Below, one piece after another: positions 27,101-33,296 of a stretch of 51,848 nt of DNA. The notes under the pieces were generated by a model, which had not been told where the DNA came from, made no database searches, and was given only the letters and a program-made list of their open reading frames with translations. Position 1 is the first letter of the stretch. Each line of letters begins with the position of its first letter. The position numbers and the translations under genes are program-made. Origin of the DNA: an uncultured Roseateles sp. (GTDB taxonomy: Bacteria > Pseudomonadota > Gammaproteobacteria > Burkholderiales > Burkholderiaceae); the NCBI GenBank assembly GCA_946886855.1, contig CAMPJJ010000029.1, forward strand, positions 1 through 51,848, written 5' to 3'.

Positions 27101-27722
27101 GCGGATGGCCCAGCCGCCATTGCCGCGTCAGGCGCGCGTGCAGCGCCGCGACGGCGTCGTCGCGGCCGAAGAACACGCTGGCGTGCGCCGCGTCGAACGG
27201 CTCCAGGCCGCGGAACGGCGACAAGCCGCGCCAGCCGCCGGCGTGGCTGCGCGGCCCCTCCGCCGAGAGCACGCCGATGGGCGCCACCAGCCGGTAGCCC
27301 TGCTTGCGGATCGTCTCCAGATAACGCGGCGCGGAGGCGCTGTCGCCCAGCGCGCGCCGCAGCCCGGCCACGACCTTGTGCACCGGGTTGTCGCCGAGCG
27401 TCGTGCCCTCCGGCCAGCAGTCCTGCAGCAGCGCCTCGGCCGACACCACCTGGCCCGGATGACGGCACAGCGCGGCCAGCACCGCCATCGGGCGCGGCTC
27501 CAGCGTCACGGTCTCGTCATCCCGTCGCAGCCGGCGCGTGGACACGTCGACGATCCAGTCGCCGAGCAGGAAGCTCAGCGGCTCGCCCGTGCTCAGCCCG
27601 CGCGCCGTCGGCGATGTCGGCGGCGATGTCGGCGGCGATGTCGGCGGCGATGTCAGCGTCGATGTCGGCGGCGTTGGCGGTGTCGTCGCGGAAGGCGGGC
27701 CCTCCTCGATCCTCGGATCCAT
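24138..27722 (-). CDS. Winged-helix / nSTAND ATPase / TPR regulator, divergent from the eCIS operon
   Basis: A 1194-aa signal-transduction protein. After a Pro/Thr-Ser repeat tail (residues about 10-40) comes an OmpR/CadC-type winged HTH (about 50-150: LEPRPMAVLAALCRHPGQVV, NPVHKVVAGLRRALGDS, YLETIRKQGYRLVA). A STAND-type ATPase module follows, with PFRGLEPFDAAHASVFFGR, Walker A GPSGSGKTSL (K219) and a Walker B-like PLLVLDRLEAIFQDDD. One transmembrane helix lies near 645-670 (LGAASVGAFLLAGVAGIAAL), then TPR-like helices to about 1000. So it could be a membrane-bound transcription factor that senses a signal through its C-terminal domain. Its 5' end faces the eCIS operon across a 241-bp gap, so control of the eCIS is likely but not shown. 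Confidence 0.85.
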   Translation of the reverse strand: MDPRIEEGPPSATTPPTPPTSTLTSPPTSPPTSPPTSPTARGLSTGEPLSFLLGDWIVDVSTRRLRRDDETVTLEPRPMAVLAALCRHPGQVVSAEALLQDCWPEGTTLGDNPVHKVVAGLRRALGDSASAPRYLETIRKQGYRLVAPIGVLSAEGPRSHAGGWRGLSPFRGLEPFDAAHASVFFGRDDAVAALHARLTRQWRLGHPLVVLLGPSGSGKTSLVQAGLMPVLTRSATASASVGGAGTPADAGGGAGSIGGDLLHVSAAALVDLGALGGMDAWAGVAGAMLDWECQGVPLLSGYSIATLATDLRVAPREVLRQLGIGLDATRALRGGAQAPPLLVLDRLEAIFQDDDARIGAWLGMLDQLVSSGRLVVLAVCRNDFYAALARWPSLMRGKEGGAHLDLAPPDARAIAQMIRLPARAAGLSYGADDSGLNRLDDRLCIDAMQAPDALPLLQYALQQLYLHRAPGDVLAWSAYEDLGGLEGAIGRRAEALLGELPAAQQEALPRLLPRLVTLGGEEASPTSRWIAASALTDPQEQALVRAFVDARLLVADLAGGGVSGYRVAHEALLRRWPRVTAWVAQHRAGLAARDELRPWVARWREADQAGPLLMPRGSTLWTAARALAEAPQLFSDQERDFIERSQRRLRRQRWGLGAASVGAFLLAGVAGIAALAYARQAEVAAERQRQSRQLASFMLGELADKLRPMGQLDVLNRIGEQGLKLLAPAEGGRETPADALQRARALVVIGEVNSSRGQGRTDIAADALHAALQLLLPLDRAAQQDPAAYYKTVGAASFWLGQMAFDAGDLETATQEMTRYRDASEAWRRVLPEDADAQAELGFAVNSLGSIAFRRASWDEAQGWFEQALALKLAALARKPGDADAQEAVASSRMWLGRVAHIRGNPVQALALFDVARQPLAELAARAPDALVRQRDLAAVEQRRADAMRASGRLREAVDAMSASVALLHEAERRDPSNRFWSTDRQHAQASLLLLRMDAGMAVREALDALRADVPTQPVTEPGREFLRRSVLARLAVAEATLAARSGRAADVARWRATADAEIQTLLASSPRDWQSLELTARLGLLSLAMSSALSSAVSSAVSSEVPSEVSPAIAPASAPADARRLCASLRDTLEPAVAAGQAGLVLEAWLAARRCLHQDGGDAAALARLRTGGYAPGLLDFSPTLPMTRKMPS
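24411..24468. repeat. In-frame 12-bp repeats in the regulator gene (C-terminal part)
   Basis: Units of GCCGACGACACC type recur about five times with small changes. On the minus strand they encode an Ala/Ser-Ser-x-Val/Leu-Ser series (SSALSSAVSSAVSSEVPSEV). The period is a multiple of three, so length change would keep the frame. Confidence 0.75.
27607..27666. repeat. In-frame 12-bp repeats at the 5' end of the regulator gene
   Basis: GGCGGCGATGTC is present in three perfect copies (27619, 27631, 27643) with degenerate copies on each side. On the minus strand it encodes a PPTS series ahead of the winged-helix domain, a flexible N-terminal tail. Confidence 0.85.
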
Positions 27723-27814
27723 GTCATCACTCCCTGGCCCGGCCTCTCCGGACCGTGATGGCGCGCAGTCTAGGAGCGGCAGCCCGCCGCGTCTGTATCT
27801 CCACCCCGCAAGTG

Positions 27815-27836
27815 TTGACAGCTTGACAGGGGACAG
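27815..27836. promoter_or_regulatory. Three tandem TGACAG-like elements in the regulator/eCIS intergenic gap
   Basis: TGACAG occurs at 27816 and 27824, and GGACAG at 27831, a direct-repeat series with 8- and 7-bp steps. Two TTGACA hexamers (27815, 27823) overlap it and would be good -35 boxes, but no matching -10 box is seen on the plus strand. OmpR-type winged helices bind direct repeats, so this could be the operator of the divergent regulator. Position supports a shared control region; binding is inference. Confidence 0.4.
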
Positions 27837-27963
27837 TCCGCGCTTGCGCCCGACGCGCGAGGGCCCCTGCCCGCCACGCTGAGCCGAATCTCCGAAAAGC
27901 CGGCCCCCAACATCGGCATCCGACGGATGGGACCCGGTACGCCGCGCTCCTATCGTTCAACCC

Positions 27964-28536
27964 ATGATTGACGCCGCCCTCCTCCACATCGCCGGCCACC
28001 TGAACGCCGTGCTGCGCCGCTCGCACCAGTCGGCGGAGGACCTCGTCGCCGTGACCGCGCTGCATGAGGCGGACGGCGCCCCGGCCGCCGGCGCGGCGCA
28101 CCGGCTCTGCGCCTTCCTGGTCAACCTGGAGCGCGACGCCGTGCCCGGCATGCCGGCGCACACCCTGGGCGGCGGCGAGCGGATGGCGCGCCACGCACCG
28201 CCGGTGCAGCTCAACCTGCTGGTGATGATCGCGGCCAACTACGGCGGCACCACCTATCCGGAAGCGCTCAAGCTGATCGGCAGCACCATCGCCTGCTTCC
28301 AGGCCACGCCGGTGCTCGATCCGCAGAACACGCCCGGACTGGACCCGCGCATCGACAAGCTCACGCTCAACATCGAGCCGCTGGGCCTGCACGACCTGGC
28401 CACGCTGTGGGGCGTGCTCGGCGGCCGCTACGTGCCGTCGGTGCTGTACCGCGTGCGCCTCCTGTCCATCGACGCCCGCAAGCCCGACGCGCAACTGCCG
28501 TCGGTGCGCACGCCGGCGGTCGGCGTCCACGGCTGA
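27964..28536 (+). CDS. eCIS DUF4255 protein (Pvc16/Afp16-like tube cap/terminator)
   Basis: First gene of the eCIS operon. The 190-aa protein begins IDAALLHIAGHLNAVLRRSH and continues with LCAFLVNLERDAVPGMPAH, VQLNLLVMIAANYGGTTYPE, ALKLIGSTIACFQATPVLD and DKLTLNIEPLGLHDLATLWG, and ends with YVPSVLYRVRLLSID: the DUF4255 (Pvc16_N) pattern. In AFP and PVC particles this protein ends tube and sheath growth at the tip far from the baseplate. No strong ribosome binding site precedes the ATG. The next gene starts 16 bp downstream. Confidence 0.9.
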   Translation: MIDAALLHIAGHLNAVLRRSHQSAEDLVAVTALHEADGAPAAGAAHRLCAFLVNLERDAVPGMPAHTLGGGERMARHAPPVQLNLLVMIAANYGGTTYPEALKLIGSTIACFQATPVLDPQNTPGLDPRIDKLTLNIEPLGLHDLATLWGVLGGRYVPSVLYRVRLLSIDARKPDAQLPSVRTPAVGVHG

Positions 28537-28552
28537 AGGGCGGGCACACATC

Positions 28553-29545
28553 ATGGGTCCCTACTTCCCCTTGCTGCAGGTGGACGTCGCCCACGGCTAC
28601 TACGCCGACGGCCGCTGCCGCGGCCTGCGCTTCGTCCCCGCCGGCACCACCGCCGAGCGGCTGCGCCGCGCCGACGCGCTGGTGCGGGCCGACGGCGGCT
28701 CGCTGCGGATCCACGGCCCGGCCGAGGCGATCGCGCGCCTGCGCGCCGATGCCGAGGACCGGTCCGGCGCGTTCGGCCAGGGCCCCGGCGAAGCTGCCGA
28801 CGCGGGCCTGCATGAAGCCGCCGCGCTGAGCTGGTGCGTCTTCGCCACCGACGACGATTTCGCCTGCGGCACCGAGGACGCGGCCGACCGACCCCGCGAG
28901 CTGCTGTGGGTCGAGCCCCGCGACGTGGCGGACGACTCGGACACCAACGTCTCCGGCACCGCGGGCGACGCGATCCCCGTCCCGCTCCACGCACGGCCCC
29001 TGGCCCTGACGGCGCCCGGACTCCAGCCGCTGCTGACGCCGCACGACCGCCGCGTGATCCCGTTCGCGCTGCTGCACCTGCCGCTGCCGCGCCTGCCGGA
29101 CCCGGGACCGTCCCACGATCCCGCCGCCTGGCCGGTGCGGTACCGCTGGCCGCTGGCGCCGCGCGCCACCGTCTGGAAGTACTGCCTGCTGGGCGACTGG
29201 AGCGAGCCCGCGCTCGCCGTCGTCGACCTGGCCGGCGAGACCGACTTCGCCCCGCCCGCGCCCGAGCGCCTGGACGACGGCACGCCGATGCTGGCCATCC
29301 GGTCCCTGCAGTGCGTGCCGCTGGCCCAGCGCTCGCCGCGCCGCTTCCAGCTGCGCAGCCGCCTCGAAGGCGGCGCCGGACCAGGGAGCCCGGCCGGCCC
29401 GGCTGGCCCGGGCGCCGGCGCCGGCTCAGGCAACCACGACAAGGTGCTGATCCGCCGCCTGCCCACGGCGGCGGCGCAACTGCTCGCCCGCGAAACGATA
29501 GCCGGCCGACCGGCGATCGTCTCCGAGATCCACGTGCATCGCTAA
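28553..29545 (+). CDS. eCIS-associated protein of unknown function
   Basis: A 330-aa protein between the cap and sheath genes, preceded by AAGGG. It starts MGPYFPLLQVDVAHGYYADG and has a first domain to about residue 100 (GLRFVPAGTTAERLRRADAL, ALSWCVFATDDDFACGTE). A second part carries PLPRLPDPGPSHDPAAWPVR and TVWKYCLLGDWSEPALAVVD. A Gly/Pro/Ala linker near residue 280 precedes a conserved-looking tail (KVLIRRLPTAAAQLLARET). No signal peptide or membrane helix. Similar uncharacterised proteins are, as far as I recall, found at this place in other eCIS loci. A structural role at the cap or sheath end is possible; not shown. Confidence 0.75.
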   Translation: MGPYFPLLQVDVAHGYYADGRCRGLRFVPAGTTAERLRRADALVRADGGSLRIHGPAEAIARLRADAEDRSGAFGQGPGEAADAGLHEAAALSWCVFATDDDFACGTEDAADRPRELLWVEPRDVADDSDTNVSGTAGDAIPVPLHARPLALTAPGLQPLLTPHDRRVIPFALLHLPLPRLPDPGPSHDPAAWPVRYRWPLAPRATVWKYCLLGDWSEPALAVVDLAGETDFAPPAPERLDDGTPMLAIRSLQCVPLAQRSPRRFQLRSRLEGGAGPGSPAGPAGPGAGAGSGNHDKVLIRRLPTAAAQLLARETIAGRPAIVSEIHVHR

Positions 29546-29563
29546 CCCGCAGAGGAGGCCGCC

Positions 29564-31180
29564 ATGGCTATGAAGACACCCGGTGTCTATATCGTCGAGA
29601 AGAATGCGTTTCCGAACTCGGTCGTCGAGGTGGCCACCGCGGTGCCCGCCTTCGTCGGCTACACCCGCCGGGCCGAGAACGGCGGCAAGTCGCTGCTGAA
29701 CAAGCCCTGGCGCATCAGCTCGATGGCGGAGTACCACACCTACTTCGGCCACGGACCCGACCCCCACCTGACCATCGCCGAGGCGCCGCCCAACACGCGC
29801 TCGGACTTCCGCAGCGACGACAAGGACTACGCGCTGACGCAGGCCGACGGCGGCGACGGCGGCCGCTTCCTGCTGTACCACGGCATGGTGCACTTCTTCC
29901 AGAACGGCGGCGGCCCCTGCTACGTCGTCTCCGTCGGCAACTACGACGGCCTGGTCGAGGCGCAGAAGCTCACCGACGGCATCGACACGCTGGTCAAGGA
30001 GCAGGAACCGACCATGCTGGTCATCCCCGACGCGGTGCTGCTCAAGCGCGCCGACTGCGTCGCCGTCCAGCAGGCCATGCTGCAGCACTGCGGCGGCCGC
30101 ATGCGCAACCGCATCGCCATCCTCGACGTCTGGAACGGCTACCTGGACCGCAAGGACCCGGGCGGCGATCCGATCGAGGGCTTCCGCAACGACCTGGGCG
30201 TCAACTTCCTGGACTTCGCCACGGCCTACTACCCGTGGGTCAACACCACCGTGGTGCAGGACAAGGACCTGGACTACACCCGCATCGCCAACCCCGCGCT
30301 GCTGGCCCAGCTGCTGCGCCAGGAACTGTCGCTGCCCGAGGCCGTCGACCCCGCGATGCCGCCGCGCACCGCGCAGCAGACCCAGGCCGTGGCCGACATC
30401 GTCAAGAACGACGAGGACTGGACCAAGTACGTCACCGACCTGGTCAACGCCTCGACCAAGTCCGACCTCGAGAAGCAGAAGGCGCTGACGCCCGCCGCGC
30501 TCGCCGTCGCGGTGGAGACGCACAAGTCGCTGCTGCACAAGAGCCTGGTCTCGATGAGTCCGCTCTACAACACCGTCATGACCGAGGCGCGCAACCGGCT
30601 CAACCTGCTGCCGCCCTCGGCCGCCATGGCCGGCGTGTACACCATGGTCGACAACAGCCGCGGCGTCTGGAAGGCGCCCGCCAACGTCAGCCTCAACGGC
30701 GTGGTCTCGCCCGAGGTCACCATCTCGCACGAGGACCAGGAAGACCTCAACGTCACCACGCAAGGCAAGTCGATCAACGCGATCCGGTCCTTCATCGGCG
30801 AGGGCGTGCTCGTCTGGGGCGCCCGCACGCTGGACGGCAACAGCCTGGACTGGCGCTACATCAACGTGCGCCGCACGATGATCATGCTGGAGGAGTCCTG
30901 CCGGCTGGCGTCCAAGGCGATGGTCTTCGAGCCCAACGTGGCCAATACCTGGGTGACCATCAAGAGCATGATCTCCAGCTTCCTCACCGGGATCTGGAAG
31001 CGCGGCGGCCTGGCCGGCGCGGTCCCCGACGACGCCTTCAGCGTCCACGTCGGCCTGGGCGAGACGATGACCCCCGAGGACATCCTCGAAGGCATCCTGC
31101 GCGTGACCGTCCTGGTCGCCATCAGCCGCCCCGCCGAATTCATCGAGATCACCTTCCAGCAGCAGATGCAGAAGTCGTGA
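29564..31180 (+). CDS. eCIS contractile sheath protein
   Basis: A 538-aa sheath subunit, preceded by the strongest ribosome binding site of the operon (AGAGGAGG). The N terminus MAMKTPGVYIVEKNAFPNSV and VVEVATAVPAFVGYTRRAEN are diagnostic of phage tail sheath and Afp2-4/Pvc2-4 proteins. The C-terminal part has FVGEGVLVWGARTL-like residues (FIGEGVLVWGARTLDGNSLD), WRYINVRRTMIMLEESCR, FEPNVANTW and a final EFIEITFQQQ strand that links to the neighbouring subunit. Only one sheath gene is present, while AFP and PVC have three, so this particle probably builds its whole sheath from one subunit. Confidence 0.96.
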   Translation: MAMKTPGVYIVEKNAFPNSVVEVATAVPAFVGYTRRAENGGKSLLNKPWRISSMAEYHTYFGHGPDPHLTIAEAPPNTRSDFRSDDKDYALTQADGGDGGRFLLYHGMVHFFQNGGGPCYVVSVGNYDGLVEAQKLTDGIDTLVKEQEPTMLVIPDAVLLKRADCVAVQQAMLQHCGGRMRNRIAILDVWNGYLDRKDPGGDPIEGFRNDLGVNFLDFATAYYPWVNTTVVQDKDLDYTRIANPALLAQLLRQELSLPEAVDPAMPPRTAQQTQAVADIVKNDEDWTKYVTDLVNASTKSDLEKQKALTPAALAVAVETHKSLLHKSLVSMSPLYNTVMTEARNRLNLLPPSAAMAGVYTMVDNSRGVWKAPANVSLNGVVSPEVTISHEDQEDLNVTTQGKSINAIRSFIGEGVLVWGARTLDGNSLDWRYINVRRTMIMLEESCRLASKAMVFEPNVANTWVTIKSMISSFLTGIWKRGGLAGAVPDDAFSVHVGLGETMTPEDILEGILRVTVLVAISRPAEFIEITFQQQMQKS

Positions 31181-31233
31181 TGCCCGCGGGCATCGGACTC
31201 CCCATTCATCCATAACCCTCGCGGAGGCAGGCA

Positions 31234-31692
31234 ATGGCAGACGACGGATCAGCGCAATCGGCCACGGTGTGGCCCCTCCCCAAGTTCCGCTTCGAAGTGA
31301 AGTGGGACTCGGCGGTGATGTCCTTCCAGGAAGTGTCCGGACTGGACGTGGAAGCGCAGCCCATCGAGTACCGGCACGGGGACAGCCCCGCGTTCTCGGT
31401 GCTCAAGATGCCGGGCATGAAGAAGTACAGCGACGTCACGATGAAGAAAGGCGTCTTCAAGGGCGACAACAAGTTCTGGGACTGGTTCAACGAGATCAAG
31501 ATGAACACCATCAAGCGCAAGCCGGTGACCATCAGTCTCCTGGACGAGGCCGGCAAGCCGACCATGGTCTGGACGCTGGCCAACGCCTGGCCGACCAAGA
31601 TCACCAGCACCGACCTGAAGTCCACCGGCAACGAGGTGGCGATCGAGACCATCGTGATCGCGCACGAAGGCCTCGTCATCGCCAACGCCTGA
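31234..31692 (+). CDS. eCIS inner tube protein 1 (T4 gp19/Afp1 family)
   Basis: A 152-aa tube subunit: FRFEVKWDSAVMSFQEVSGL, then EAQPIEYRHGDSPAFSVLKM, MKKYSDVTMKKGVFKGDNKF and KRKPVTISLLDEAGKPTMVW, then STGNEVAIETIVIAHEGL, all typical of the Hcp-like tube fold. Hexameric rings of this protein make the tube that carries cargo. The ATG follows CGGAGG. The stop overlaps the start of the second tube gene (TGATG), so both are made at a coupled ratio. Confidence 0.95.
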   Translation: MADDGSAQSATVWPLPKFRFEVKWDSAVMSFQEVSGLDVEAQPIEYRHGDSPAFSVLKMPGMKKYSDVTMKKGVFKGDNKFWDWFNEIKMNTIKRKPVTISLLDEAGKPTMVWTLANAWPTKITSTDLKSTGNEVAIETIVIAHEGLVIANA

Positions 31693-32291
31693 TGCCGCCG
31701 GTCCCGCCCGCGCCGCCGCTGCCGCCCGCGGCCCGTCCGTCGGCGCGGGTGAGCCCGACGCCGGCGGCGGCGAAGCGGCCGTCCGCGGCGGCCGGCGCCG
31801 CGGGTCCGGGCAACGCGTCGGCCTCGGCCGCGCTGCGGGCCGAGATGCTCTACCCGCCGCCGGCCTTCCGCTTCGCGGTGACCTTCGGGTCGGCCGGCAG
31901 GAACAGCGACAACGCCTTCCGCGAGGTCACCGGCCTGGGGCCGGAGCTGGACACGGAGACGGTGGTCGAAGGCGGACAGAACACCTTCGTCCACCAGCTG
32001 CCCAAGCCGGCCAAGCATCCGAAGCTGGTGCTCTCGCGCGGCGTCGCGACGATGGAGTCGGGCCTGCTGCAGTGGTGCCAGGACGTGCTGGAAGGCGGCT
32101 TCGCCCAGCCCATCGTGCCGCAGCTGCTGCACGTCTTCCTGCTCGACCAGGACGGCGGTCCGCTGCGGGTGTGGTCGGTGAGGAACGCATATCCGGTGAA
32201 GTGGTCGGTCGAGGCCTTCCAGTCCACCCGCAACGAGGTCGCCATCGAACGCGTCGAGCTGGCCTACGCCGGATCGAGCCGCCTGGTGTGA
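31692..32291 (+). CDS. eCIS tube-family protein 2 with Pro/Ala-rich N-terminal extension (Afp5-like)
   Basis: A 199-aa paralogue of the preceding tube protein. About 55 N-terminal residues are Pro/Ala-rich and disordered (PPVPPAPPLPPAARPSARVS). Then the gp19-type fold follows: FRFAVTFGSAGRNSDNAFRE, VTGLGPELDTETVVEGGQNT, KHPKLVLSRGVATMESGLLQ, and RNEVAIERVELAYAG at the end. In AFP/PVC the Afp5 protein is the initiator ring that joins spike and tube; this copy sits between tube and baseplate genes and fits that role. The extension is unusual and may lie in the lumen or face the hub. Confidence 0.9.
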   Translation: MPPVPPAPPLPPAARPSARVSPTPAAAKRPSAAAGAAGPGNASASAALRAEMLYPPPAFRFAVTFGSAGRNSDNAFREVTGLGPELDTETVVEGGQNTFVHQLPKPAKHPKLVLSRGVATMESGLLQWCQDVLEGGFAQPIVPQLLHVFLLDQDGGPLRVWSVRNAYPVKWSVEAFQSTRNEVAIERVELAYAGSSRLV

Positions 32292-32349
32292 CGGCACGCC
32301 GGCCACGGCCGCCCCGGGATCAAGACCTGACCCCCGATCGAGAAAGACC

Positions 32350-32517
32350 ATGAGCATCGAAGTCAGACAACTGCTGATCCGCTCGCAGGTGACGCCCGCC
32401 CCGGCGCCGCCCGCGCCCGCGATCGCCCAGCGGGACCTGCAGCGGCTGCGCGAGCAGCTGCTCGCCGAATGCCGCGCCTGGCTGGCCGACCGGCTGCGCG
32501 CGCAACGGGAGCGTTGA
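32350..32517 (+). CDS. Small DUF5908-like eCIS protein
   Basis: A 55-aa gene too short for standard length cut-offs. It starts MSIEVRQLLIRSQVTPAPAP, matching the short DUF5908 pattern (M-x-I-E-x-x-x-L-x-I-x), continues with an Ala/Pro linker and ends in an amphipathic helix (LQRLREQLLAECRAWLADRL). GAGAAAGACC precedes the ATG. The following LysM gene starts one base after its stop. In other eCIS loci a protein of this size sits at the same place (Afp6-like); its helix might bind the hub or spike. Confidence 0.72.
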   Translation: MSIEVRQLLIRSQVTPAPAPPAPAIAQRDLQRLREQLLAECRAWLADRLRAQRER

Positions 32518-32518
32518 G

Positions 32519-33295
32519 ATGCCGGCGCCCGCCACCGCTTCGTCGTCATCGTCGTCATCGGCGTCATCGGCGTCATCGGCGTCATCGGCGTCGTCCTCGT
32601 CGACGTCCGCCTCGCCGCAGCTGACCCGGCTGCTGCTGACGCGCTACAACCTCAGCAAGACCGGCACGGTCGAGCTGGACAAGGACGTCACCTTCCAGGC
32701 GCAGATCAACCCGTCCGAGTTCAGCCACAGCTTCGGCATCCGCTACGACAAGACCAAGTCGCAGGGCTCGCCCGGCGTGGAGCCGAAGTTCAGCGCCATC
32801 GACGACGAGCGCGTCAACTTCTCCATCGTACTGGACAGCACCGGCGTGGTCCCGGCCGTGCCGGGCCAGCCCACCGACGTGAAGGGCCAGCTCGCCCAGC
32901 TCAACAAGGTGGTGTACGAATACATCGACCTGCGCACCGAGCCGCCCTACGTGCGGGTGCTGTGGGGCACGCTGATCTTCTTCGGCCGGCTGGAGTCGCT
33001 CAAGACGCAGTACACGCTGTTCAAGCCGGGCGGCGATCCGCTGCGCGCCAAGGTGGACATGAGCTTCGTCGGCGCGATGAGCAAGGAGGAGGAGCGCCGC
33101 GTCACCAGCCGCGCCAGCACCTCCGACCTGACGCGCACGGTGACGATGAAGAAGAACGACTCGCTGGGCGCGCTGTGCGAGCAGATCTACGGGGACTCGT
33201 CGTCCTTCATGAAGGTCGCCCGCTACAACGGCCTGACCGACTTCCGCAACATCCCGCCCGGGACGGTGCTGAAGTTTCCACCGGTGGGGAAGTGA
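32519..33295 (+). CDS. eCIS baseplate hub protein with LysM domain (Afp7/Pvc7-like)
   Basis: A 258-aa protein. The first 40 residues are a Ser/Ala repeat made by 9-bp units. The core reads KDVTFQAQINPSEFSHSFGI, RYDKTKSQGSPGVEPKFSAI, VPGQPTDVKGQLAQLNKVVY, VRVLWGTLIFFGRLESLKTQ and ends in a C-terminal LysM domain (VTMKKNDSLGALCEQIYGDS, then FRNIPPGTVLKFPPVG). This pattern is that of the small LysM hub protein (T4 gp53 LysM-like), which locks sheath and tube to the baseplate. The next gene begins immediately after the stop. Confidence 0.92.
   Translation: MPAPATASSSSSSSASSASSASSASSSSTSASPQLTRLLLTRYNLSKTGTVELDKDVTFQAQINPSEFSHSFGIRYDKTKSQGSPGVEPKFSAIDDERVNFSIVLDSTGVVPAVPGQPTDVKGQLAQLNKVVYEYIDLRTEPPYVRVLWGTLIFFGRLESLKTQYTLFKPGGDPLRAKVDMSFVGAMSKEEERRVTSRASTSDLTRTVTMKKNDSLGALCEQIYGDSSSFMKVARYNGLTDFRNIPPGTVLKFPPVGK
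32554..32589 (+). repeat. Four perfect 9-bp repeats in the LysM hub gene
   Basis: GTCATCGGC is present at 32554, 32563, 32572 and 32581, flanked by similar GTCGTC units. It encodes Ala-Ser-Ser repeats in a disordered N-terminal tail. Frame-neutral length change is possible. Confidence 0.9.
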
Positions 33296-33296
33296 C

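Noticed and set aside
24249..27758. A 1169-codon open frame on the plus strand opposite the STAND regulator
   Set aside because: Arg/Gln/His/Ala-rich without domain patterns; it is the antisense shadow of a real gene in very GC-rich DNA, where stop codons are rare.
27815..27850. A sigma-70 promoter for the eCIS operon from the TTGACA boxes
   Set aside because: No A/T-rich -10 hexamer at 16-18 bp downstream on the plus strand; kept only as a repeat/operator candidate.
32554..32589. CRISPR-like short repeats
   Set aside because: Nine-base units without spacers inside a coding frame; they are codon repeats for Ser/Ala. The same holds for the other coding minisatellites.
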